Assembly: GCA_033807775.1 (NCBI GenBank)
Contig: CM066314.1
Location: forward strand, 40,896,001-40,960,000
DNA: 64,000 bases
Direction of reading: 5' to 3'
Source of the DNA: Saussurea involucrata
Lineage: Eukaryota > Streptophyta > Magnoliopsida > Asterales > Asteraceae
In this document: positions 53,213 through 64,000 of the stretch, piece after piece
How positions within the stretch are numbered: position 1 is the first letter of the stretch
Layout of the letters: every line of letters starts with the position of its first letter
Translations under genes and position numbers: made by a program
The notes under the pieces: generated by a model
The model's database searches: none
The model's input: only the letters and a program-made list of their open reading frames with translations
What the model was told of the DNA's origin: nothing

Positions 53213-53489
53213 ACATGAACAATGATCTAGAATCTGTGATGATTCGTAGTAGGCTCATCGAACGTGATGATATGACTTACTTAGTGTTAGCCATATTCAC
53301 GGAATCGGGTATATTTCCCGTCATCGAAAGATGTTACGTATACAGTAAGAAAGGTGACGATCAGGTTTGTTTATACGCTTTGTTTACATTTGGTTTTCAA
53401 AGCTTATAAGGTTTTAATTTGAAAATGGATGTTCTCACTAGGCGTAAGCCTAATCTTTTCAAATTAATTTTTTTTACCAGGTACGAGCT

Positions 53490-55407
53490 TGGGTCTGGCA
53501 GGTTATTACCGAAGGTTTATAAAAGATTTCTCAAAGATCGCCTCTGCCTTGACCATTCTGACTCGAAAGAATGTGAAGTTTGTATGGACTGAAAAGCAAG
53601 AAACAACTTTCAGGACCTTACAAAAGAAGTTATGTGAAGCTCCTATTCTTACGCATCACGACAACTCAAGGAACATGAAAAGAATTATCCTACCCATGAT
53701 CTAGAATTAGCCGCTGTGGTATTTGCTTTGAAATTATGGCGACATTATCTATATGGAACAAAATGCACTTTTTTCACTGATCATAAGAGCTTGAAGCATG
53801 TCTTTGATCAGAAAGAGTTAAATATGAGGCAACGGCGTTGGTTAGAACTACTTAAGGACTATGATTGTGAATTGCATTACCATCCTGGTAAAGCAAATAT
53901 GGTGGCAGATGCCTTAAGTAGAAAGGAATATAGTGGATGCTTGAAAATGACTAACGCCAGGATTGATGTGACGTCAGGTCTGATTGAAAGAGTCAAAGTG
54001 GCACAAGCGGAAGCATTATTAGAAGAACATCCGAAAGTGGAAGTCATGGTCAAACAATGTCTTCAACTGACTGAAGATAGTCGTGGGGTCAAACTGTTCC
54101 AAGGCCGTGTTTGGGTGCCAAAGGTGGGAGGAAACCGAGAGTTAATTCTCAAAGACGCCCACAAGTCTAAATATTCTATACATTCTGGAAGTACTAAGAT
54201 GTATAGGGATCTGAAACTACACTATTGGTGGCCAGCTATGAAGCTAGATGTGGCATAATGTGTAGAGAAATGTGTGACGTGTTCGTTGGTAAAGGCTAAA
54301 CATCAACGACCTTACGGAAGTCTACAATCTTTGGAGATTTCGGAAGGGAAATGAGATAAGATTACGATGGACTTTGTAACTAAGTTACCAAGGACGTTGA
54401 AAGGTAACGATACTATTTGGGTAATTGTGGATCGGTTAACCAAAAGTGCTCACTTCTTGGCAATGAAAGAGGCATCACCGATTGATAAGTTAGCCAAGTT
54501 ATATATTGATGAGGTGGTGTCAAGACATGGTATACCTGTGTCTATAGTTTCTGACCGTGACAGCCGATTTACTTCTAGGTTTTGGCAGTCACTACAAGAA
54601 GAATTAGGCACAAGAGTGAATTTGAGCACTGCTTACCGTCCAAAAATGAACGGGCAAAGTGAAAGAACCATTCAGACTTTGGAAGATATGCTCAGGTCAT
54701 GTGTGATTGATTTTGTAGGTAACTGGGATACGCACTTACCCTTAGTGGAGTTTGCATATAACAACGATTATCATTCTAGTATTGGAAGAGCACCTTTCGA
54801 AGCCTTGTACGGGCGGAAATGTAGAACTCCAGTATGTTGGTTAGAAGCTGTAGAAAAGCAATTTGCCGGCCCTGAGATTGTGCAACAAACGGCCGACAAA
54901 GTGAAGGAAATTCGGAAACATATGAAGGCGGCTCAAGATCGACAAAAGAGTTATGCCGATCCGAAAAGAAGACCAAAAGAATTCGAAGTTGGGGAGCGAG
55001 TAATGTTAAAAGTATCCCTGTGGAAGGGCATTATAAGGTTTGGAAAGCGTGGAAAGTTAAGTCCTCGTTTTCTTGGACCTTTAACGATAATCAAACGAGT
55101 AGGACTTCAAGCGTATTAGTTGGATCTTCCACCTGAATTGGAAGGAATCCATAATACCTTCCATGTCTGTTACCTTCGGAAATGTTTAGCCGAAGAAGAA
55201 AATGTTATACCACTTTCTGAAGTAAAAGTGTATGAGAAGAGTCGTTGCGTGGAGGAACCTGAAGCAATTTTAGAAAGGACGACTAAAAAGCTACGACATA
55301 AGGAAGTGATTATGGTGAAAGTACAATGGAAACATCACATAGGTGCTAACGTGACGTGTGAAGCTGAAGAGGATATGAAGAATAGATATCCTCATCTATT
55401 TACCTGA
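53490..55407 (+). pseudogene. RT end, RNase H, integrase and chromodomain (Tekay-like)
   Basis: Begins in RT with LAGYYRRFIKDFSKIA. At about 53655 an internal deletion removes the first RNase H Asp region and shifts the frame to THDLELAAVVFALKLWRHYL (RNase H), FFTDHKSLKHV and MVADALSRK. One frame then runs from 53716 to 55407 with stops at 54256 (TAA), 54354 (TGA) and 55117 (TAG). Integrase: HSGSTKMYRDLKLHYWWPAM, CVEKCVTCSLVK, catalytic ITMDFVTKLP, SDRDSRF and GQSERTIQTLEDMLR. The C-terminus (VEEPEAILERTTKKLRHKEV, VKVQWKHH) is a chromodomain-type tail ending YPHLF, typical of Tekay. Confidence 0.88.
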
Positions 55408-55437
55408 CTTGATTTCGGGGACGAAATCATTTTCAAG

Positions 55438-55448
55438 TTGGGGAGATT
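55438..55448 (+). promoter_or_regulatory. Polypurine tract (Tekay-like)
   Basis: TTGGGGAGATT directly before TGTAACACC, the usual PPT-LTR junction of Tekay/Del elements. Confidence 0.85.
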
Positions 55449-55708
55449 TGTAACACCTCGAAAATTCCATTCTCTTTGTACTTTAGTTTTGAATGAATGT
55501 TTAAAATAATGGGAAGGTAATTATTTTAAACGGAATGTCGAGAAGGAGTAAAATGATAATTGACCCAAAGTTTAAGTTATTTGTGAAACTTGAAACTTGG
55601 AGGTTGGTTTGGTCATTTAATGAAAGTGGTGTATGTATTTAAGGTTGGAGTCGGCAAGTAATTGAGAAAATATCTTAATTTGGGTTTCCTGAAGTCGGTC
55701 TAACAAGC

Positions 55709-55751
<43 letters not shown>

Positions 55752-57226
55752 GAATCCTAAAATTGCTCCGGTAAGAGTTCGACTATGGTATTCAATTCAA
55801 TCTTTAAGGAATTCATAATCAGGTTAAACTGATTTTTTGTTAGGTTCTGATTATTGGTGTAAGAAGTTGAAGGTGAATGAATTTGAATTGCAGTCTGTGT
55901 TCGAGATTCTAAATCGCAGGTGAGTTCATCCATCTATTTTGAGTTAAATAAGCAATTTGTTAAATTGATATCTATGTGAATAGTCAATATAAGCTTATTG
56001 GAAAGATTTGGAATGGAAACTGTAAATTGAAATGGGTAAATTCGAGTATTCCGGAAGATAAGTTCCAGGACAGTCCCTGATTCTGGATGGTTGTCCGGAA
56101 TGTATCGGATCCGGAATGTACCGGATTCCGAACGAGTGTCCGACGTTATTACCGGATTCCGGATAGGTCCGAAATTAAGGTTCCAGAATTGGGGTTTTCC
56201 GGATTAGGATACCGGATACCGGATTTGATCCCGGATGGTTTCGGACTTTGAGTCCGGAATACTATTTCCGGATTAGTTTACCGGATAGGAGTTTCGGATA
56301 AGTTATTGTATGAAGTTTTATGATTAAGTACCTTCCCAGTATGAAATGAAAAGTATCTTAATCATATTGAAAGTATGAATATCATTATTACTCAATTTAG
56401 AAGTACGAAATAAGACGTTATGTGATTGAGTTAATATGCACGTATGCTAGTAAGTGTAATGGATCCATAGGCACTGACATTAATTGAAAACGTGGAATAG
56501 GCATAAAGTAAATTGTAATTCTCGTTGATGTGAAGCGTGGAATAGGCATAAAGTAAATTGTAATTCCCATTGATGTGAAACGTGGAATAAGCATAAAGTA
56601 AATTGTAATTCCCGTTGATGTGAAATGAGGAATAGGCATAAAGTATATTGTAATTCCCATTTTGTATTATGTGAAATGAGGAATAGGCATAAAGTAAATT
56701 GTAATTTCCATTCCGTATTGTGACGAGAAATCTTGGAATAGGCGTGAGTTAATCGTAATTCCTGATTTCTATGGGAAGATAAGAGATAGGCATGAGTTTA
56801 ATTGTAATATCTACTTCCACTCCAAGAAATATGCATAAAGTAAATTGTAATTTCTTGGATATGAGCAATGATCTAGAATCTGTGATGATTCGTAGTAGGC
56901 TCATTGAACGTGATGATATGACTTACTTAGTGTTAGTCATATTCATGGAATCAGGTATATTTCCCGTCATCGAAAGATGTTACATATACGGTAAGAAAGA
57001 TGACGATCAGGTTTGTTTATATGCTTTGTTTACATTTGGTTTTCAAAGCTTATAAGGTTTTACATTGAAAATGGATGTTCTAACTAGGCGTAAGCCTAAT
57101 CTTTTCAAATTAAATTTTCTTACCAGGTAAGAGCTCTGGAAAGTAATAACGGGAAGAGTGGCGAGTGATATCAGATATTCAACTTTTGGTGATGAAATGG
57201 AGAAGTTATCATATTCGAGTATGTTT
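55449..57226 (+). repeat. LTR B (Tekay-like), interrupted by the Sirevirus
   Basis: Same order as LTR A: a (GA)n run (55711-55746), CGCAG/GTGAGTTC (55916-55925), a CCGG tract (56050-56300), a 45-bp repeat (56491-56860), a hairpin (57085-57098) and TTACCAG/GTAAGAGCT (ending 57135). About 90 bp of the LTR tail follows until the copia LTR starts at 57227. The true LTR end is outside or beyond the insertion. Confidence 0.88.
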
Positions 57227-58382
57227 TGTTGAATGGCCTAAACAACTAGTATAATCTAATCTTAAGGTTTAGGATTAGATTAGCAGGTTGTTTTGATAAG
57301 TTAAAATTGTATATGTAAACCCTCATAGCTAATTCTCCATTTATGTATAAAAGTCTGGATGAAATTATTGTTAACTTTGATAAATTTTAAGGTTTAAATT
57401 TGTCATGGTTTTTGGATGTTTCATGTTGATCCAAACCCTCAGTGATTTGATAATGACTCTATGAGAAACACTTAGTGAAAATTGTAAGTAGACAATATGT
57501 ATTAGAGTTTCACTATCGCTGCTAAGTACTAAGACTATTTCAGTACCGCTGATAGGAACTCTCGTTCTTTGATTTATACATTCAGTGATATTGTTCATCA
57601 GTGAGCCCTGAGTGTGTTCAGCCTCACTGATGATCGCTGATAAAATATGTTGTTTACTTATGATCCGTGAAGACAAGTTTCACGTCAACTATGTTCTACG
57701 TTGAAGTCGAAGATCAAGCCAATGAACCAGCGACAAGTCTAATAATGAACTGATGCGGATATCAGCGAAGCCAAGACCTGTCCACTCAACGTGAAGTTTC
57801 AGGTAGAAGATTTCAGCGAACGCTGAACTTTATCATTCGCTGATAAAGATTCCTTCAGCGAACGCTGATCATGAAGCTTCCTCTACAAGTTACTTTTTTC
57901 TTATTCCTTTGCACGTCTCTGTACGATCTGTCAGAACGGACATCCCTTTTGTCCAGAATCATACAACCAACTCTGATTCTACACTGTTCATCATGCGGCT
58001 ACTAGGTTGTCTACCAAAGTCAAAACATGCATCCAACCAGCTTTTGCCACGTGTAAAGTTGTACTGTTGTGCATTAAATGCATGTAGTATATAAAGGAAT
58101 CCCTACTTCAGAAATGAAGTGCTTGGCCATCTCCTTCTCCTTACTATTCTGTGCGTTAGAATATTTATCTTTAGTATTCTAAATTCGTTATCTCTTAATT
58201 CTAGTGCAAGAAATCTTAGTGATTCTCTTAACTTGTTTAGATTAGGTTTATTCCTAAATCTTGTTCCGCAACAAGTTGTAAATTGTTTGATACATATCAA
58301 TAAAAAATTTAGAAAAGTAAAAATCGTGTGTTTGTATTCAACCCCCCTTCTACAAACTTGTATAACCCTTTCGGGACCACCA
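57227..58382 (+). repeat. 5' LTR of the Sirevirus-like element
   Basis: Starts TGTTGAATGGCC and ends GGGACCACCA. U3 holds many CAGCG/CGCTG strings between 57510 and 57870, including two palindromes TTCAGCGAACGCTGA(A) at 57812-57827 and 57854-57868. A TATA box (TATATAAAGG) lies at 58087-58096. ORFs within it are not genes. Confidence 0.85.
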
Positions 58383-58384
58383 AG

Positions 58385-58396
58385 TGGTATCAGAGC
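58385..58396 (+). promoter_or_regulatory. Primer binding site (initiator Met-tRNA)
   Basis: TGGTATCAGAGC two bases after the LTR end. Confidence 0.93.
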
Positions 58397-58466
58397 AGAT
58401 TGTTTAATCCTATAAACAAGATATTGCTTATACTAAATTCTTTTCTCTTCCTTGCTATTTTCTAAA

Positions 58467-60851
58467 ATGGCTAACACCACAAACACAAACTACATTGATA
58501 ATGGTTCTCTTGCAAAACCCCCTAGATTTTCCAGAGATAACTTTAATATATGGAAAAATAGGATGATGCTCTTCTTGGAAGGTGTAGACCCTACTATGCC
58601 TTATTACATTGAGAATGGTCCATATGTCCCTGTTAGGATTGACCCTGAAGTTCCAGGCACTGCTACTAGAGCTGCCATTCCTAAAAGAATCATTCTCAGG
58701 GAAGTTCACACTTGGACTGATGAAGATAAGAAGAAGGTGGATGTCGACACTAAAGCCAGATCCACCCTTTATATGTCTCTTCCTAACAAAGTCTACCATT
58801 CCATCATGAACCTGAAAACCTCCAAAGCCACGTTGGACACAATATGTGTTCAATATGAAGGTACTTCTGAAGTCCAGGACTTAAGAAAAATCAACCTGGT
58901 AAGACAGTATGAAAGCTTCATTTGTGGTAAGAATGAAACTCTCTCTGAAGTACATCAGCGGTTTAACTGTTTAATTATTGACCTAAAAACCGTTGGTAAG
59001 GAATATTCTAACTTTGAGATCCTGACAAAGTTTCTAGAATGTCTACATGAAAGTTGAGACAGTTATTCAATGTGTCTCAAGCTATCAAAGGATCTAAAAT
59101 CTATGACCCTTTCTACCTTATATGGTACTATGCTCAATCATGTGCAGTCGTGTCATCTTAAGAAGAATCTTGTAAAAGATTCCAAAAGCACACCTGTTGC
59201 TTTACTCTCAGAGTCACCTTCCACTCAGTGATCAACTATCACTATCACTGAGTTGGAAACTAACTCTGAATGTTCATCAGATGTTGATCCTTCAGATCTT
59301 GATGAATCTCTGGCACTCCTGACTAATACATTCAGGAGATTCGCCAGAAAGAGTAACTTCAGAAGAAATAAACCTCTTGCACTCACTGACAAGCCAAAAT
59401 CCTCAACTCCTGTTGATAAGGCAACTGCTACCTGCTTTAACTGTGAAAAGGTCGGACACTTTGCTAGTGAATGCAGGTCTAAGAAAGTCTTCAAACCCTC
59501 ATCCTCTTCCTACAAGAAATCCTCTAACCCCAGGGCTAGAGATGACAAATACAAGAAGCTGAAAGAAAAATATTCAAAGCTAAAAAGCTTTAAGAAGAAA
59601 GGCAAAGGCTTGGTCACTGACTTCGACTGGGTTGCCTCTGACACTGAAGAATCATCTGACTCTGAAGATGATGATGAGGCCAATCTCTTCCTCATGGCAA
59701 AAATAGAATACGAGGAAGAAAATTCTGAAATTCCCTCTACTTCAACTTCTACATCTAAGGTATCAACTTCCTTCTTTACTAATATTTCAGAGATAAATGA
59801 AGTTGATAGTCTTCGGAAAATCGATCTTCTGACTATAAATTTATATGATGCCATGAATGGCAAGACCATAGTTGAAAATCAAAACATTGATCTAGTTGAA
59901 CAGCTTAGAAACTGTCACCTTCAAATAGAAAAGCTTTCTAAAATTGAAGAAGATTTAAAAGATCAGGTCCATATAAATCAAATAGTCAAAATCGAGCGTG
60001 AAGAAGCTATCGCTGTATTAAAAGCTGAAAAGGCTACTGTTGAAGGATGGTGTAAATCCTCAACAACGATCGCTGAGATAATAAGGTCTCAGATTCCCTT
60101 GAGTGATAAAAGTGGTCTTGGTTATAAAGCTGATACTCTAGAACCAACCACTGATCGTTCCATGCTTAAGTTTTGAATGTTCGTATCCTCAATCCCTGAC
60201 ACTTCCTCATCTCGTTGTTCCTCTTCTAAAACTCCCATCCGAGAGGAAAAACCTACCTTAAACTCTAAAGGTAAAGGTAAAGAAAAAGTTTTCAACCAAA
60301 AACCTCAGAAGGGTACCTTTGTACCTAAGCTGAATGCTTCTAAAGCTTTAGTGAATTATCCCTCTACTTCTAAGAACAAGATCCCTGGATTCGTTCAGCG
60401 ATCTACTCCTAGAATCAGAGTGGATATAATTGGTAAGAAATCCGAAGAACTGATTGTTCCTCCCATTTCCAATGCCAAAGGTATACTTGGTGCTGGCCCT
60501 GCTCATTTAAAAATCTCGGCTAAGCATGCAAATGGTCCTAAAGCTACTTTTAGCTATAGGAAATGTTATCACTGTGGACTTACCGATCACATTGCTAGTA
60601 AGTGCCCCACAACCACCAAAGCTGAAAAGTTAGCTAAGGTGAAGATCAATGCCCCCAAGGCAAAGAAGACCAATCCTGGTGAAAATCAGGTTAAGGTGAA
60701 ACCAACCACTGAGGTTAAGAAATTAACCAAAGTGAAGACTAGTCCTGAAGCTGAATCTTCTAATGTTGCGAAGATTGCTGAACCTTCCACTTCCTCTACC
60801 ACCACTGACAAATGTGGACCCATGGTAAAATGGGCGCCCAAGTCAAACTAA
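58467..60851 (+). pseudogene. gag of the Sirevirus-like element
   Basis: One frame of 795 codons, starting MANTTNTNYIDNG at 58467 (an upstream in-frame start at 58452 is within the leader and less likely). The N-terminus has RFSRDNFNIWKNRMMLFLEG, the capsid-type start of SIRE gag. Zinc knuckles follow: CFNCEKVGHFASEC at about 59433 and CYHCGLTDHIASKC at about 60568, with a coiled coil and Glu/Asp-rich region between (59640-60100). It ends MVKWAPKSN. Internal TGA stops at 59055, 59229 and 60174 look like decay (the first probably Trp to stop). The TAA at 60849 sits at the gag/pol border, where Sireviruses often have a stop. Confidence 0.88.
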
Positions 60852-62417
60852 TCTTCCCAAGTGAAACTAATCTTTCTTTGTTTGCAGGTTCAGAAGGGTA
60901 TCTGGTATCTTGATAGCGAATGCTCTAGACATATGACTGGAAAGAAAAACCTGCTCATTTAATATAAGTAAGAGAAAGGTCCCTCAGTGACTTTCGGTGG
61001 AAACGGAAAAGGCTATACCTGAGGGTTTGGTGTACTCTCAAATGGTACAACCACCTTCAGAAGAGTCACATATGTTGAAGGACTGAATCACAATCTTCTA
61101 AGCATCAGTCAGCTGTGTGACAGGGATAACAAAGTGATTTTCACTAAGGAATCCTGTTTTGTCACTGACAAAAAGGAGAAGATCGCTCTCAGCGGATACC
61201 GTATGGAAAATGTTTACGTCATAAACATGGACTCTACAACTACTGAGAACTCATGTTTCTTCTCAAAAGCCTCATCTGATGTCAACTGGCTATGGCATAA
61301 GAGGCTCTCCCATCTAAACTTCAAGACACTGAATACTTTTTCCTCTAAAGAGTTGGTCACTGGTCTACCTCAACACTCATACGCTAAGGAATCTCTATGT
61401 TCAGCATATGAGAAATGGAAACAAACCAAGGCAAGCTTCAAGTCTAAACAAGTTTCCTCAGTATCATCTCCTCTACAACTTCTCCACATGGATTTGTTTG
61501 GCCCTGTTAACAAACAATCCCTCGCTGGAAAGAAATATATACTGGTCATAGTCGATGAATTCTCTCGCTATACCTGGGTAATGTTTCTCCGTTCTAAGAG
61601 TGACACCCCTGAAGAACTCATCACTTTTGTCAGGAAAATGGAAGTCCTAAACAACATGACCGTTCGCTCAATAAGGAGTGATCATGGGACTGAATTCAAA
61701 AACAGTTCCCTTGATTCCTTCTTTGAAAGCAAGGGTATTTCTCACAACTTTTCCTCAGTGAGAACACCACAGCATAATGGAGTCGCTGAAAGAAGAAATC
61801 GAACTATCATCGAAGCTGCACGCTCAATGCTCAGCGATTCTTATCTACCTACTCACTTTTGGGCAGAAGCTGTCAACACTGCTTGTTTTACTCAAAACAG
61901 GTCGCTGATTGTCAAAAGATTCAAGAAGACAGCCTATGAAATTTTCCATGGGAGAAAGCCTTCAATTAGCTTTCTTCACATCTTTGGATGTCAGTGTTTC
62001 ATACTGAACAACAGAGATGCCCTTGGAAAGTTTGATCCTAAGGCTGATGATGGAATCTTTCTTGGATATTCTTCAGTCTCCAAAGCCTTCAGAGTCTTCA
62101 ATCGAAGAAGACAAACTGTAGAAGAAACAATCCACGTCACTTTTGACGAATCCCGTTCAGCGAACTATAGACCTTCTGCTGATACTGAAGAACTGAATCA
62201 ATGGATGTTTTCTCATCTTGGTGATTCAGAAGATGCTCCTATCCCTCAAAGTCATACTCATACCGCTGAAGATGATGATCCTACTATCATCCCAAGCATG
62301 CAGACAAGTGAAGCTGAATCCTCATGGGTCTCAGTTGTTCCTCTTAACAGTATGCCTGCTTCTGAACCTTCTATATCAGACATACCATCTACTTCTCAGC
62401 AATCAGTGAATGAATGA
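60852..62417 (+). pseudogene. Protease and integrase (Sirevirus-like)
   Basis: In frame with gag across the TAA. Protease: GIWYLDSECSRHMTGK, where DSE replaces the expected DSG, then a TAA at about 60960 and another near 61020. From 61134 the integrase region is open: WLWHKRLSHLNF and CSAYEKWKQTKASF (one zinc-binding Cys replaced by Tyr), catalytic LLHMDLFGPV, IRSDHGTEF and QHNGVAERRNRTIIEAARSM, then FGCQCFILNNRD and DDGIFLGYSS. A TGA at 62415 ends this frame, and the RT continues in another frame. Confidence 0.88.
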
Positions 62418-62689
62418 CATCTGAACCTCTTCCTCTCTTGGCTGATATGCCAGAAGTTGCTGAAGCCTCATCTTCAGCTCCTCCAGAAGTTTAGATTGAG
62501 TCAGCGACTTATGCTCCGGCTCAGCGATGGACTATTAATCACCGTATTGATCAAATTCTTGGTGATCCAAACACTGGTGTTCAGACTCGACGAAGTGCAG
62601 TTAACATTTGTTTATTTGTTAACTTTATTTCTCTGATTGAACCAAAGAAAACAGATGATGCCCTCAGAGATCCAAACTGGGTCAGCGCT

Positions 62690-64000
62690 ATGCAAGAAGA
62701 GCTGACAGAATTCGAAAGAAACAAAGTTTGGAAGCTCGTTCCACGACCATTTGACAAGTCAGTGATAGGCACTAAATGGGTCTATCGAAACAAGTTAGAT
62801 GAACATGGAACTGTAACCTGCAACAAGGCTCGTCTCGTTGCTCAGGGATACAGACAAGAAGAAGGTATAGATTATGACGAAACATTTGCCCCAGTGGCAA
62901 GATTAGAAGCCATTCGTCTATTCTTAGCTTACGTTGTACACAAAGACTTCAAGGTTTATCAGATGGATGTTAAATCAACATTCCTCAATGGAAAGATGAA
63001 TGAAGAAGTCTACGTGGAACAACCTCTAGGATTCTCAGATCCTAAGCATCCAGGTTATGTTTATAAACTGGATAAGGCACTTTATGGCTTAAATCAAGTT
63101 CCTTGTGCATGGTATGACACTCTCTCTACTTATCTCCACATTGAAAATTTTGAGCGAGGTAAAATCGATAAAACTCTATTTTTCAGGAAAGTAAAAGGTC
63201 ATATTATTATTGTTCAAATATATGTCGATGATATTATATTTGGTTCCACTAACCCTGACCTTTGTACTAGTTTCGCTGATAGAATGAAAGCTGAATATAA
63301 AATGAGTATGATGGGTGAGCTAACCTATTTCCTTCGTCATCAAATCAAGAAGAATGATAAAGGAACTTTCATTCACCAAGGAAAATATGTTAAAGATATG
63401 CTGAAAAAGTTTGGTTTAACTCAGAGCTCAGCTATGAAGACCCCTATGGCACCGCCGCTGACACTAAACAAGGATCCTTCTGGAAAACCTGTTAATGTCA
63501 CAGCGTACCGTGGGATGATCAGATCTCTTCTGTATCTTACAGCTAGCCGACCTGATATTATGTACGCAACCTGTTTGTGTGCACGATATCAAGCTGAACC
63601 TAAGGAATCTCATTTAATCGCTGTAAAGTGTATTTTTCGATACCTTAAGGGTACTCCTAACCTAGGTCTTTGGTATCCCAAAGACTCATGTTTTGATCTA
63701 ATCGCCTATTAAGATAGTGATTTTGCAGGTTGCAAATTGGATAGGAAAAGCACCACAGAAGGCTGTCAGCTCCTGGGTGGAAAGCTGGTAAGTTGGACAA
63801 GTAAAAAGCAAAACTCAGTGTCCACCTCAACCGCTGAAGCTGAGTATGTAGCCGCTGGAAGCTGTTGCTCTCAGGTCTTGTGGATGAGAAATCAACTACT
63901 GGACTATGACCTTCAGCTCTCCAAAATTCCAATCTATTGCGACAGCACTAGTGCCATCGCTATAGCAAACAATCCAGTGCTACACTCAAAGACCAAACAC
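62690..64000 (+). pseudogene. Reverse transcriptase and RNase H (Sirevirus-like), partial
   Basis: In a different frame from the integrase (shift between 62418 and 62690). RT: KWVYRNKLDEHG, KARLVAQGYRQEEGIDY, TFAPVARLEAIR, MDVKSTFLNG and the active site YVDD at residues 178-181 (63221), then CARYQAEPKESHL. A TAA at 63710 falls just before RNase H (DSDFAGCKLDRKSTTEGC, STSTAEAEYVAA, CDSTSAIAIANNP). The frame is open to the window end. Motifs are complete and the copy is recent enough to be easily read. Confidence 0.9.

Larger units (their letters stand above)
51825..53489 (+). repeat. LTR A (Tekay-like), 3'-truncated
   Basis: Starts TGTAACACCTCGAAAATTCC. In order: a (GA)n run (52086-52123), TAG/GTGAGTTC (52294-52301), a CCGG tract (52430-52650), a 45-bp tandem repeat (52846-53212), the TAGGC-GTAA-GCCTA hairpin (53439-53452) and TTTTTTTTACCAG/GTACGAGCT (ending 53489), where it jumps into RT coding sequence. 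Very similar to LTR B. Confidence 0.9.
51825..57226 (+). mobile_element. Tekay-like chromovirus with internal deletion
   Basis: LTR A (51825-53489) and LTR B (55449-57226) flank a pol remnant with integrase and chromodomain, PPT TTGGGGAGATT (55438-55448). gag, protease and most of RT are deleted together with the end of LTR A. LTR B is interrupted at 57226/57227 by the Sirevirus-like element. It is inserted in the accessory domain of copy 2. Confidence 0.9.
57227..64000 (+). mobile_element. Sirevirus-like Ty1/copia element, 5' part
   Basis: 5' LTR 57227-58382, PBS TGGTATCAGAGC, gag with two zinc knuckles, then protease, integrase, RT and RNase H in copia order, cut by the window edge. The LTR of about 1.16 kb, palindromes in U3, a long gag with coiled coil and a stop between gag and pol fit the SIRE lineage. 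Several in-frame stops make this copy non-functional. It is inserted into Tekay LTR B. Confidence 0.9.

Overview
The window is plant nuclear DNA, almost certainly from a eudicot. It consists almost entirely of nested, mostly decayed transposable elements: Ty1/copia and Ty3/gypsy LTR retrotransposons with plant-type primer binding sites (TGGTATCAGAGC for initiator Met-tRNA, TGGCGCCGTTGCCGGGGAC for the Athila group), hAT-type MITEs, Helitron ends and an L1-like LINE tail. The style of the families suggests Asteraceae, but that is an inference. I found no intact host gene, tRNA, rRNA or CRISPR array, and every retroelement reading frame except a few has stops or frameshifts.

Layout. 1-2198: tandem TACTGCTG repeats, then the 3' part of a gypsy-type LTR. 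2199-9455: AT-rich DNA with Helitron ends, a 71-bp minisatellite and several MITEs. 9456-14752: a complete chromodomain gypsy element (Reina-like) on the minus strand, with 362-373 bp LTRs and TSD TTCAC. 14753-17863: a foldback MITE, simple repeats, a LINE 3' fragment and LTR-like debris. 17864-25097: a complete minus-strand copia-type element with 279-bp LTRs and TSD ATTGC; it carries gag-like ORFs and two accessory ORFs but has lost nearly all of pol. 25098-34984: gypsy (Tekay-like) LTR DNA carrying a MITE, joined to a plus-strand copy of the same gag plus accessory-ORF family, ending in PPT and LTR. 34987-36418: PBS, leader and gag start of a second copia copy sharing that LTR. 36419-45322: an Athila-like gypsy element (LTR, gag, pol, 3' env-like ORF) inserted in that gag and lacking its 3' end. 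45330-46387: more copia gag. 46384-51823: a second, about 5.4-kb copy of 28668-34226. 51825-57226: a Tekay-like chromovirus with a large internal deletion. 57227-64000: a Sirevirus-like copia element (5' LTR, gag, pol) running off the window.

How the parts fit. The insertion order can be read from nesting: the gag/accessory copia family is the older layer; the Athila-like element entered its gag; the Tekay-like element entered its accessory ORF; the Sirevirus entered the Tekay 3' LTR. The Reina-like element looks the youngest, since its LTRs are nearly identical.

Most interesting signals: (1) a repeated pol-less element architecture (gag C-terminal region plus a conserved accessory protein of unknown function); (2) dense TCCGGA-type tracts at leader/LTR positions in both copia and gypsy elements; (3) matching splice donor/acceptor pairs and a small hairpin inside all Tekay-like LTRs, as if each LTR carries an intron; (4) a 5.5-kb duplication with a microhomology junction. 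All alignments were made by eye; no searches were run.
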